Assembly: GCF_024362695.1 (NCBI RefSeq)
Contig: NC_065414.1
Location: forward strand, 4,543,501-4,607,500
Direction of reading: 5' to 3'
From: Pectinophora gossypiella
Taxonomy: Eukaryota; Arthropoda; Insecta; Lepidoptera; Gelechiidae
Length of the DNA: 64,000 nt
Below, in pieces: positions 32,561 through 45,275 of this stretch. Numbering within the stretch: the first letter of the stretch is position 1; the number at the start of each line of letters is the position of its first letter. A program made the position numbers and the translations under genes. The notes under the pieces were generated by a model. That model was not told the DNA's origin. It was given only the letters and a program-made list of their open reading frames with translations, and made no database searches.

Positions 32561-35158
32561 TAATACGCGAAGCAATTTTGCTCGTTGAAAATGAATCGTT
32601 TTGATTATTGCTCCAGAATTTTTTATTCATTCGCAATAAACGAAAACACTGTGCAAACTACCATAGTAAATGTAAGTAAAAAATATTTTATTCGACAATA
32701 CAACCCGCGGTAACCGTTTCAGAATCATTCGCACAATTTCGTTCTTTTTCACAATTCATAGAAATTGGGCAGGATTCGGTACGTGCGAACAAGAATGGCG
32801 GACACAAATAACTTTTATAGGGCAATTTGCAACGAAGTTGTGTCATCAGAAAACCCCGTAAATCGGTGAGCGAAACGTAATGTTGGACGATTATGGCGGC
32901 CGGTGGACGTCTTACTGAAACAATAAAACCTAAATATGACAGCCCCTCTATTAATCACCATTAGGGGTAATTCTTACTTCAACTCGTCATTTGTTATCCA
33001 GTGGAAAGCGGACGAGATTCCATTTAGGAGAGAGATTACTCAACGTCAATCGCTACGGATACAACTGAGGCGAAACGATATAAACAACTTTTTCGAGTAA
33101 TTTGTTATCGATATCTGTTTTGTTACAATGTTCATATTCAAAACTTCACACAATAGAATCGATAATATATATGTTCATTACTTTTTCAATAATAAACATC
33201 AATAATCTCGTAGTGATGTGCGTGATTGTTTCTTAAACATTTTTAGCAATACTATACACAGGATTTGATTGTCAAACTTTGATATTAAAATAGAGCCATC
33301 GTGCACGCGATAGTTTTGTCGGTATTAATTATGAATTCTCGCTATAAAATGTCAAAAGTCCGCGTAATATTTGCTGGGGAATGGGCCAATAAAAGTAATG
33401 ATTGCGGACAGTGTGCCAACCAGTTTTTACGTTCGCAACTCTGTATAATTTACAGAATTGTACAATACATTGCGTGCTAAGTAATCTCGCAGGAGCCAGT
33501 TCATGTAATGAGTAGCTGAAAGCAGTTCTCGCTACCCTCGCTTTTAATCCTCATTCGTGTCAAAGTACAATTTCTTCACTAATAACCCTAGTGGCGTTAT
33601 GAAGGCAATTTCTAATTTTAACCCTTTTAGCGATATATTAATAATATTATTATGCTGGCAACACAATTTGTGGGGCAAACCCAGATCGGGCCGAAATTAA
33701 AAGTTTATTCGAAGAACGTAATGTTTCCTGTAATAAAACCCTGTGTTATGGTAATTTTGGTCAATTTACTGCTCTTCTAAGGTAGCCGAGTTAAATTATT
33801 TTACACGACAGGGACATGAGGTAAAAAATACTTTTAAAATATAGACCTTGAGTGCAACTATCGTGGACCTAAGAGGTATTATGCGACTGACAACAGAAGG
33901 TCAGACGTTCACCGGTAATTTTCAACGATTTTATATTTAACATCCGCCTTTTAAAACTGGTAATAGGAAACAAGATCCACTAACATTATATCTTTATAAA
34001 TTATTTATAAAAATATGACTCTTGACAACGATTAAGTGGTCGGGCCTACATCAAAAACCTTTGAAGGTCAGAGCAATTCGGTTCTAGGCTTAACATTATT
34101 CACAATCACAGTAAATTCAAGTGCTTATGAATAAAAAATAAGCTGGTGATACCAGTAATTCAAAGCGTACCAAATAACCGAAAACACGAACAAGAGCTTT
34201 GTTTAATTCCTGAATTATTTGTGTATGTATGACGTCCAAATAATTCGCCGACCAAATTAGTGCTGGGCCATGTTTAATGGACATTGTGATTTAGGGTAGT
34301 AAATAGACTATTTAAAGTTCAACGAACTATTTATATAATGATTAATATATTTTTTTCAATATGGGTTGTTCTTGAAATAAATATTACGGATCTGTATCAC
34401 CATAATTTTGATTCGTCGGTTTGTTGAAAATGATAACTCTCAATTTTTCAATCACTGGATAGATTTAATCTACGTACATCGTAAAGATATAAACTTGGCG
34501 TGCATAATGGGGCAGTATCCTATATCAAAGTTAAATTATGAAATTCTCATTACCAAATGTAATTTGAAATTTCTGAGTTTTGAATTTTTGACGAACTTTT
34601 ATTCTATTTATAAACTTATTTATGAATTTTATTCAGAAACGTACGTAAAAAACGAAAAACGTAATAAGTCCGACATTTTACGACGTCACAGTGTGCTTTT
34701 TCATACAAATTCCCACTGACATACTAGGTATACGAGGTCATTGCAAATTCTATAGTAATTACGTGTTTTGAGATTGAGTAAAAAGTAACTTTGTAAAGTA
34801 AGATTTGACTAGTTGGAAACAAGCCTATCAGCCATCAGATATTTACGTAAATATAAGATAAGGGTGAGTGTGAGAGCCAGTAACCGACCACACCGGCGCC
34901 GCTGGTTTATCACCCAACTTGAGCTATACGGGTGCGCTGGCCTGGAAACTTGAATACTCTTCCCACGCGCCCTACATAACAATCTTCATAGATTCATTGC
35001 CTCGCCGAATGACCCCATTGATTTGTTACTTTGTCTCGCACAGGGATGAACTTCATACAATATAATATACATATAACAATAATTACTGTTGCTAAGTAAT
35101 TGCTTTTATGTTGTGTTTATGTGTAATAAAACGTTTTATATTGTATTTTACATACTAG
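32561..35158. other. Non-coding, nothing recognised
   Basis: AT-rich. The 103-codon frame at 34408-34719 is rich in Ile/Phe/Tyr/Asn and has no known motif. A short GC-richer patch at about 34865-34985 could be an isolated exon or regulatory element, but I cannot support either. Confidence 0.35.
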
Positions 35159-35160
35159 TA

Positions 35161-35300
35161 CGGTCACGAGTCCTAATATGTAAACACTGAACCCATGTCA
35201 CATTACCTTTTTTGACAAATTAAACCGTAAGTCACATTAAATGTCAAATATGATAGTGCGACAGGGATCTAAAGTGGGTATATGACATTGCTCATGACTG
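35161..35300. mobile_element. MITE family D, copy 1 (TA-flanked)
   Basis: The left end CGGTCACGAG and right end CTCATGACTG are imperfect inverted repeats, each bordered by TA, as in Tc1/mariner-type MITEs. The interior holds AAATGTCAAATATGATAGTG and CGACAGGGATCTAAAGTGGG. Other copies lie at 35551-35692 and 46281-46388. Confidence 0.75.
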
Positions 35301-35339
35301 TACATATTACAATAAATAGAATAAACTTATGATGTGTGA

Positions 35340-35510
35340 TGCTGGTGCAAGTGGTATAGTTGGAAGAGAAAGGCCTAGGCGCACATACCACAGTCGGATC
35401 AAGGATGTATTAAAGGAAAGCCAGGTCAAGAGTACTCTAAACCTGCGACCATACATGTAGTCTGATGAGAGTGGAAGGAGCGTGGTGTGTCAGGATGATA
35501 ATGAATGCAA
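35340..35510 (+). pseudogene. 3' tail of a LINE (truncated remnant)
   Basis: The plus strand reads RPRRTYHSRIKDVLKESQVK followed by a few more residues and a stop, again the GRPR..Y..(Q/R)I C-terminal signature of a non-LTR retrotransposon. It sits between two direct MITE D copies. Confidence 0.6.
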
Positions 35511-35550
35511 TTCCATGGTCTTCGAATGGAGTAGTGATTTTATGTATGTA

Positions 35551-35692
35551 TGGTCACGAGTATTAATATGTATACACTTTGAAACCATGTCACAATACCT
35601 TTTTTGACAAATTAAACCGTAAGTCTCATTAAATGTCAAATATGATAGTGCGACAGGGTTCTAAAGTGGGTACATGACATTGCTCATGACTG
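35551..35692. mobile_element. MITE family D, copy 2 (TA-flanked)
   Basis: Same orientation as copy 1: left end TGGTCACGAG after TA, right end CTCATGACTG before TA. The interior is nearly the same as in copy 1. Confidence 0.75.
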
Positions 35693-36934
35693 TATGTATG
35701 TAGATATAAACTAACAACCCTCATACCTAATCACGCTGGGTACCACCACAAGTAATCAGAAAACAACTTTAAGTCCGAGTATGGATATATGATGAACAGT
35801 AAACAGTGGGTTGGTCCATAATACAATAATGATATATCATGTGAGAAAGGACACTATTCTTCTGATAGGCTTTACGACATACCCGGGAAAATCATGCCTT
35901 TATCATAGTATATCACCTACTTTATATGGCCGTAGGTAGTAAAAGATTCTCCCTTACTTATTTTTCTATTACCATCTGTACAGAAAGAATCAATGTAATA
36001 GAAAAAACAACTTCCGGACTCATAGTATGTGATTATAAATTTCCAACAATGGGATATTATGAGAAAAATAATAGCTCGATTCAACAAATGCAATAACAAA
36101 AAGTAGCCGCGGCGTAAAGGTTGATGTTTGTGGTTTCGTGTGAGTAATGAGCTATTAAAAAAGTAAGTAATGACCATATACGCCACATGTACGTTCTGCG
36201 TGTAGTGTGGTGGTGTTATAAGCACAGGCTTCTACGTCTGCGAGCCACAATTCAACTACAGCTTCAACAAAGAAAATGTTTTCGTAATTTCTCCGGTAAC
36301 TTACATAATATCTTATTCTATATATAAACTCAATCCGTCTCTAACTTGCAAGGCAAATAAAAATCCAAAGCTGAAATCCAGTTACAAGTTTCTTATGATA
36401 ATACTTCGTCTATCATGTAATTCCACAACTCGCGCCGTGAATCCGAGTTATTTATATGAAAAGCGAAAGTTTCACACACTGTTTTACGGGTTCACTTCGG
36501 TTAAGCTTGGGCCCTATTTTAATTTCGGCTCGTTGTTTCCTTTGAATTAAGAACGTTCTAATGTTTGAATTTAAATGTGATCACGACTGGTACGGAAAAC
36601 AATTTATGCTTTTAAGTTCTGCGAACAAGTCGGCGTAGTCGTGAACTACGGCTTCAACTTTTATAGCCTTAAGAAATTAAAAGCGTGAGATTATTTCCGC
36701 TGATATCATTATAACGAGCTGACTTTTATTAGAAGAACGATAAGTTATGACGTGCCTTTATGCATGAACTGGGTGTGTATGCGTCACTACTCATTATGTT
36801 ACCTAAGTACTAGGAGGCGGTCTGGACCGGAATCGACACTAGGCGAGCGCTCTCAAGTAAAGAAGTAAACTGTAGGTTAACCACACAGTTATACTGGTGA
36901 CAGTATTATTCTAATATGGGCTTAAGTATTTCGG
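35693..36934. other. Non-coding, nothing recognised
   Basis: The 102-codon minus frame at 35917-36225 carries no recognisable motif. I see no splice-supported gene. Confidence 0.35.
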
Positions 36935-37065
36935 TCTACATCATCTCCTTAGGATTACCCCTTTTTTACAGAATCTGTTTACCTAACCTGAAGATTTGAC
37001 AGTTCCGATTTTTTACAAAAGCGACTGCCTGTCTGACCTTCCAACCCGAAGGGAAAACCAAATGT
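36935..37065 (-). mobile_element. SINE fragment (tail half)
   Basis: Matches the tail half of the SINE at 11392-11712: CTTACCTAACCTGAAGATTT-type and GACCTTCCAACCC words in the same order. The tRNA head is missing. Confidence 0.7.
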
Positions 37066-37133
37066 ACTATTATACAATTTTCGGGTATGTTATTTTCGGT
37101 CTAAATACCTACTAATTGATACTTTCACCCCCT

Positions 37134-37190
37134 CCTGTTGATTGAGGGGAGGCCTGTGCCCAGCAGTGGGACGTATATAGGCAGTTTATG
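37134..37190 (+). repeat. Fragment of a second SINE/LINE-tail family
   Basis: GGAGGCCTGTGCCCAGCAGT then GGGACGTATATAGGC, a word found very widely in lepidopteran genomes. A diverged copy is at 59330-59395. Confidence 0.65.
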
Positions 37191-37204
37191 TAATACTTTC
37201 AAAT

Positions 37205-37392
37205 AAGTGAATATCACGTGAATAACTACCTAAGCCGCCACGTCAAGCCGTTGGTCCCGGTTACTATTTACTGATGTAAGTGAATAATCGTTATATGAAC
37301 CATGTCAGGGGCCTTTGGCGGCTCAATCATAACCCTGACACCAGGGTTGATGAGGCTGGTATTCCACCTTACAACTCACACAACTAGAAGTA
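37205..37392 (-). repeat. Dispersed repeat family B, copy 2
   Basis: Reverse orientation: GGCCTTTGGCGGCTCAATCA, then ACCCTGACACCAGGGTTGAT. The best-preserved copy in the window. Confidence 0.75.
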
Positions 37393-37394
37393 GA

Positions 37395-40300
37395 CTAAGC
37401 CGAGGTGACGAATCAGAAATAAAGTCCCTTTGTGTAGCAGCTGGCTTAAGTGTAATAGTATAATATTTCCGCTTTTCTGCGGTCGTTCAAATAGTGTGCC
37501 TTCACGACCAGAAACACCAGCTATCAGGCAGCATTCATTACCTGTCTTGAACACCGGCTCAATTAGGAAACAAGTCTCATTTGCGTCGTCGGGTCGAGGC
37601 CGCGCGCAATCGACAACGCTCAAAGGCCAATTACAAAGAAAACGCTATCTAACGCGAAATTCGCGTGACGTCAATTTAATAACACATGACCACCATGGCC
37701 TGAATGTTAATTAAGAAAATTGCTGGAAATTACACGTTCTTCGACCATAAAATATAATTCTTACCCTGTAACACATAAAGTTGATAAAACAACATTTTAC
37801 GCAAAATTTGATGTTTACGACACATATCTTTCCCTGTATATTCATCGAAAAGCCTTGTAATAAAAATAATTGCAACGTAACTATGTTGCAAGCTGTATCA
37901 TATTCAATATTCTCTTGTTATTCAATAGGCTATTCTCTTGCTGAGGCGCAAGTTACTGCCAATGCTAAATTTTAATCACCAATATTGTAAACCGATTTGG
38001 ACAAAACATACACTTAACAGTCTTGCAGTCAGAACACATCATTCAGTGCAGTTTCAGTGTCCAGTCTACGTTGACACATGTTGAAACTCATTGCAAAACA
38101 TCTTAAAGGTCACAATCAGAGTTTTGTGTGTCAATCTAGAGTGGTAGGGCTTTGTTTTGTTTTTGCACATGTCACACCTGTTTGGATTAATGTGTGAACA
38201 TTTACAATAGAGTGGCATTCAACATTGTTACTGATGAGAACTTCACATCACTGAATGAAGATCCAATGTTGCATCTAGTTAGTTAGTTATTTGTGTATCC
38301 TGAGGCTTCTAGTTGTTCCCATAATAAATATAAGGAGCAAAGATAATATTACCTATGAAAAAAATATGATTTACAATAAAAGTAAATTGTATGCAGAAAA
38401 TGAACACAATCTTCAAGTAAAGATGAGGAATGACATGATAATAATAACATTCCAGTATAATATTTATTGTTTACAGTCGTGAAACAATTATTAAGCATTA
38501 TGAGTATTTCAGTGAACTTGCAACATTACAGTTTCATGAAGTTAAAATGTATTTAAATTGTGTATTGTTAAGAAAGTTAAGATGTATGCTTAATATTATT
38601 GGGTGTTTGATAGCCTTTGACATATTATTTATCTTAGTAAATAATAAGTGTATTGACCACCTACTGTACTTTTTTTAAATATTATAGGATATTTGTGAAT
38701 ATTTCTCTTGTTTTTTTCATTTATATTTTTTTTTAATATTGTAGGCACGACAAGTATTACAATAGTAATACAATAGGCCAGTCAACATATACTTGGTTTT
38801 AAACTTTTTGACCACAGTTCTAATAAGATTCAAACTAGATTTGTCTGCAGTTTATTGTGATGCCAACATGACATTATTTTTTCAATTTGGACGGGGAAGC
38901 AACAGAGTATTATGCGTAGGTGGAAAGACTGGTACAAGTTAGTATTACTTCCTAGATATCAAGAGCAAACAACTTTCGCCGCGGCTGCGCCGAGGGGCAC
39001 CGGGCGGCGCGGTGGCACGCGGGCGCAGCGCGCGCACCCGCGCACACCTAGCAACCAGGCTACCTTAACGCTAACCACTACAAACAGGCTACTTCACATT
39101 ACGCAAGTCTCGAAACACAACCCGACCGCTACACACCTAACCACCTACGACACAAAATAAGTGCTCCACGTAACTGAAACATTGTACATTCATACCCTCT
39201 TTACATCAACCAATCAACAAGAATAAAAAGAGGAAATACTCACCGATATGTTTATCGCTCCAAATCCCAAACAATATAAAAAACTGTCACTCACAGGTTA
39301 GAACACAAAACACAGACTATTCACCTCTTGACATCTGACATGGTACAAAGATATCGAAATATCACAAGTATGTTTCACCATAAAAACGTCGGGGTAAAGC
39401 GTTGGCATAAAAACAATAAGATATAACAAAAGTTGTGCAAAACGATCGCAAAATAACGATACAAAACGTAAACAGCTGCCTACTTTGACAGAACCATCGA
39501 AACTGACACTTGACGCTGCCAACCGCAAAACAACTTTCGCTTTTCGCGTAGTGCCAACATTACGAAATCATAGAAATCCTTTTGGAAGGTTCGGATACAC
39601 GCACACTATCTGCACACGTTCGTTACTGAAAGCAGGCGTACTGTATATAATTGATGAGTGATGATTTCTCCGTCCTAGTCTACTCCATATTTCGTGCTAT
39701 TATTATTATAACCCGTTTTGCTGATAGTATTGAATGTGGGTGCAAAAAGGATTTTAATACACATCAGTTTTATTTTAAACAAACTAAACTGCATGCTCGC
39801 CTCTATAGTGTATAGGAAAGTGTACTGTTGGCTTTTCTTTGAAACATTCTGGATTTGGTAGCCGTTTTTTCGTCTAGGCCTTTCTCTTTCGTCCCCACCA
39901 CTTAATCTGTATTATAAATCTTTTCGTAATCTACAAATAATTTAAGCATCGTTTTTGTCGCTACATCTTCTTTCATACCTCGTTCCGCAGAGGTCCATGT
40001 TGCTTTATGTTCACATCCTCTTATGTGGTTCACACCACATCACAACACTCCCAAAATGTAATCCCACGGATTTTTTCTCCTATAGCATTAAATATTTGTG
40101 TGTATACACCATTACACTCATATTTTTAAATCTCAAAATTTAATTAAATCGATATTATAATGATCGAATAAGACGTCTGTTGTATTATTCACATCTCTAC
40201 TTGGTCTGTGATATTATTTTAATCTGGCAACAACAAATAATAATGTCATTTTTCGTAATTTTCGTCATCATCAGCAAACTGTCAACTGTGTCGGTTTATT

Positions 40301-40403
40301 ATCTCTTTTTATTCTAAAAATACAATAAAAGATCAGGAAAAGCCTTTTCTTTTTACTGCGCAATTTATATTAAAGTGTATGGTGGCGTAAATAATCTATA
40401 CAA
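37395..40403. other. Upstream region of SCAMP with a CpG-rich island
   Basis: Mostly AT-rich. A sharply GC/CpG-rich island stands at about 38975-39055 (GGGCGGCGCGG and GCGCAGCGCGCGCACCCGC words). It could be a promoter or untranscribed island. The open frames through it (38912-39160) are low-complexity and not convincing. The SCAMP 5' leader must lie close to 40404, but I see no clear start site. Confidence 0.35.
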
Positions 40404-43400
40404 ATGTCGAAATTCGAGGATAATCCGTTTAGTGACCCAACCATAGACAACCCTTTCGCTGTAAGTAGCCCCTTCGGTGATACGAAAAATTATTTTTCTG
40501 GGCCTTTGTGTGATGTTTACTGCGACTTTTCCAGGATCCTTCAGTGCAGCAAGTGACTAGAAGTACAAACAATGCGACGCAAGGTTTGGACGACTACAAT
40601 CCCTTCGACGGCCAACAGAATGCTAACCAAACGGTACATACATGTTGTATTAGTCATTATTGTGATGGGTTTTTGTAGGTGTCGATATGCCGACCAACGG
40701 TATTTAGAGATGTGGAGGTTGCGCCATAACCGGACCACACGACACCATGTTAATGACCACATAATGCAGTCTATTGATTATTCAAATTAATACTTAATTT
40801 TACCTTATTGCAGCCATTATGACTATATCAATATTACATTTAGATAAGAACAACTTTTATAGGAAGCAGTAATATTCAATGTTAGTAATTCTGATTTCAA
40901 AGTTTTATCTATGAGAAACTGTATCACAACATGTTGCAAAGTGGAATCTGTTATGAAAACAAAATGGGAAATATCTTAAATATGCAAATATTCTTGGAAT
41001 TGTATTTTATGAGTTATTTTTCATTAAGATTTGAATTATTTATGCTATTTACAAGATTCATTTATTTTATGATTTAAACTGCCAAAAGAAACTGGTTCCT
41101 GTTGGTGGAGCATATTGCCAAAGTTTTGTAATGTCAATTTTACTTTATCATATTGCACTTGTTGGTTTCCCGATTTTTTTTGGTGTTGTGGACTTTGTTA
41201 AGAAATATATTTCCACATTCTATCCTCATCTGTAAAGCTACATTCTTGCTATTCATATGAAAACCCTTTAAGACAACGCATCTATTTATGCAAGAGTGCT
41301 ACATGTGTAGCATAAGGGACATTGACTGAAATGCATACTCCATTTTGCACAAACAGACTCCACAGCAGCAGTCACAGCCGGCCATCATGCAAGCGGTGTC
41401 CCCACCCGCCTCCGCTCAGTTCAACCGGCCCCCACCACAGCCCGCTGCTGCTCCCCCACCTAACTTCACCACTGCTGACTTTCAGGTATGCCATCTTGTA
41501 ATACAATATAATAGACACATATGCAAAGTAATTGTTCTGCCTTTGTTTGTGCCTTTTTGCTGATCAATTTTCTCTTTGTCAGGTTGCCTTGTCAACCAAC
41601 ATTTTGTGTAAAAATTTTGGGAGCCAAATTAATTACATGTTATTTAGTTTGCTTCAATATAGGATTATCACAAATCACATTTTAGTTATATTTAGATTGT
41701 TTATTCAAATAAAAGATAAATAAATGTGTATGATTCATTTACATGAAATAACATTAAAATTGCATTTAAATATAGACATGTTTCTATTACAAGTAGCAGG
41801 TAAATTAAAAACATAAGAGACTGATAATGTAAGCAATATTTCAGCTTCCCCCGATGATCACTTACTATAATAATCTATCTAGCGACGTTGATCAGTATGA
41901 CTTTCATAATAACATGTATTATGTTATCAGAATTTACCTACATCATATTTCAGTTTACCTACAAATAACAGTAGCCTGAATGTTTCTTTAAACCAATAAA
42001 ATCTTTGCTATCTACAAATTGTCAATTAAATCAGTTTCAACGTCTACAATTACTATACTCGTTTATTCATACAAAAAAAATAGTCTTGTAATGTGAATCT
42101 AACAGAATCCAGTTTTTTTTGTAACTACACCATTATTTAGCAATCCAGATTGAGCCTGTTTAAACTGTGTTAAATTTATTAAAAATTCACTTGCATTAAG
42201 TGATAAAAATAATTGGGTTATATTTTCCCACACATATTTATTGTTAAAAACAAAAGTGAATTTATTCCATTGTTTATATTTCATTACATTCACCAATATG
42301 AAAGAAAGAAAGAAAGAAAGAAACATTTATTACTATATACACATACACACATACATTTTACATTTACATTTTTTACATTTATATGAGATGGATGTGCTTG
42401 AAATATAACAATAATAATTACTCTTTATAGTTTTTCTTTGTATATAGCAAATTGGAAGACAACTGATTGAAAAAACTACTATTACTCTTTATTACTTCTA
42501 AAATCCCGTCATAATAAATAAAAAAAAAACATTTAAAATATATTCAATAGCAAATAGGAGAAATAACTTTAATTTATAGAATTACGACGATGCGTTTACA
42601 CCACCACTAGTGTGTTATACACTGCCAAATTTGAGTTTAACTCCATTACTGCACACTTGAACATTGATGTGCCCCTTATCACTCAAAAGCTGAAGATTAT
42701 GCTTATAAGATTCATCACATAAATGTACCATAATCTGACAATGCAAATTGTGCACTAAAGTGCATGTCATTAACACACATTTTGCTTTTTTCATGCACTA
42801 CAGGAGCTCAAGGTAATCATTGTTACAATACACTATAGCTATCTGTAGTTAGTGTTCACTGATATGTAGTATCACTATTACTCACGATTTATCAATTCAC
42901 ATGATTCTATCTCTTCATTTTGTTGTGATATTGTATAAAGTTGTTGTTTACCAAAACCGTTATTGAGGAGAGAAACATGTTTGGATTGATAATAATGTTT
43001 ATGTTTTAGACTCTTAGTTCACTCTTATACACTATTTGCTCTTGATATTATCATACGCTAAAGTTCACTTCTATGAACACATACCTACGAAAGTATCTGG
43101 AGTCTTACTGAGAACTAAATTATCAAATTGTTCGCCCACTTTACGAATAGTGGGCGGAGAACTCATCCTTTTATAACAGTTTGAACTGTAGATGCCATTG
43201 TAGACAAACTATTCTTAGGTCATTTTTGAAGTAGTTCTCAACAGTTCTCTAGTATCTTTAATTTCACGAAATCCACTTCATGACTGTTCACAACTTAGTG
43301 GTTGTAAAGTCTTAGTGATAGATAGGAGAATTTTAGAACTTTAAAACTTGTTTAATAAAATACCTTTTTTGAATTGCTTTTATCATCTTAGTCTTAAGTT

Positions 43401-45240
43401 TCCATTACACAGTTTTTTACTTGTTTCTTTTCTTCTGAAGTTCTCACTCAACCTTTTCTTTCTTAAATTTAAATTTTTTTGAAATATCGACCTACCTGAT
43501 CCTTTTCTTACCTTCTACTTTTTTACTTCACAATCTTATACGATGCCTATGACGGAACTTGAACTACAGAGAAGACAAGAGGAGCTAGAACGTAAGGCGG
43601 AGGAACTGGCGCGGCGCGAGGCTGAGCTCCGAGCAGGGTCGGCAGGGCGACGCAACAACTGGCCACCGTTGCCTGCCTTTTGTCCCGTGCAACCCTGCTT
43701 CTACCAAGACATCAACGTTGACATCCCCCTTGAGTTCCAAAGAATCGTCCGCCATCTTTACCACTTGTGGATGTGTGAGTAACTCTTGTATTTTATGTCA
43801 TTGAACATGCATACATAAATTAACTTATCTAATGGGATGGAGTAAGTGCTCTGAGTAATCAGTAGAGAACTTGCAGTCATTTACGATATTTTTTCCAAAA
43901 TAGATAATATGAGGGGTAGTCATCTCATCCCCCAACCAGTTAGATCATCATTTTTAGGGTTCTGTACAAAAATGGTAAAAAGGAACCCTTCTTCTATCGT
44001 GTGGGTCATGAGGTAGATTACCGACCTCATCAACCCTAGTGTGTCAGTGTCAGGGTTATTATTGAGCCGCAGGATTAAAGAGCCCTTATAGTGAGAGGAA
44101 GTCCGTCCGGTCAAAAAGCGTTTTGGAAATGATATCGCGCCGATATTTTGTTTTATTGAAGAATGAAGAAAAAAAATACTATGAAACCTCGGCATTTACG
44201 AACTGCTGCCGTCCGGCGTGGGTATGCCGCTATAATGAAAGCAAGGATCCTCTCGATTATTATACACATCATAAATCCGAAATCCGGTCCTTACTAGGGG
44301 TGGTATTAATAAACTAATCTCAGCTTCGAGACTGTCCTCGAGATCATGTCATTGTGACAGTTCTCATATAAAAACAGAGACTTGAGCATGATCTTGAGGG
44401 CAGTCTCAGCTGAGATTCGTTTATTAATACCACCCTTAGTTAAGTATGTGCTTGGTTACTAATTATAATGTAAAATTTATCTATTTCAGTCCACTCGCTG
44501 CTGTTAGCACTGAACATGATTGGCACGACGTCTCTTCTATTTGCCACAAGCGACTTCACACCGTTCGGCCTTTCAATCCTGTACTTTATCCTCCTCACAC
44601 CATTCAGCTTCGTGTGCTGGTACCGGCCTATCTACAAGGCCTTCAGGAGTGACTCGTCGTTCAATTTCATGGTGTTTTTCTTCATCTTCCTGTTCCAAAT
44701 CATCATTACTATCATGCAGTCGATTGGTGTGCCCGATGGTGGATTTTGGTGAGTACATTTCTTACTTAGATTATCTTCTTTAGTGTGGGTTGTAGGATCA
44801 ATGACCAACCTCATCAATCCTGGTGTCAGGGTTACTTTTGAGCCACTAAAGGCCTCTAACATGGCTCATGTAACGACTGCATACTTACGTAATACTAATT
44901 CTATTTCTCTTTTGTTTTGTATTTTGTTTTTTCCTGTTTGTGCAATAAAGTATTTGTTATGTTATGATATGTAAGTAAATACTAGCCGGGACCGACTGCT
45001 TAATGTGTTCTCCGAAGCTCGGATACTCTTACTTTTATTAGATTCAATTTACTAACAATCTGAATCAGTTTATGTTATCTCATATGATTGTTTAGTAAAC
45101 TAGGTTAGGTTTTGCTAGTCACGTTCACGCCCATGCAGGGCCCAGGCTGAAGAAAGAATTAAAGAAACATTTATTACACTAACACACACACACTAACACA
45201 ACACAACAAACACCACACACAACACAACACACCCAAACAC

Positions 45241-45275
<35 letters not shown>

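Noticed and set aside
34408..34719. 103-codon open frame
   Set aside because: AT-rich composition, no recognisable motif, no neighbouring splice-compatible exon; likely chance.
38912..39160. 82-codon frame through the CpG-rich island
   Set aside because: Low-complexity Arg/Thr-rich product with competing open frames on both strands, as expected from base composition; no splice or family support.
43543..43569. Methionine start MPMTELELQ in front of the SCAMP coiled-coil exon
   Set aside because: No acceptor precedes it, and the AG at 43568-43569 gives an in-phase exon beginning RRQEEL that fits the family. An internal start is possible but unsupported.
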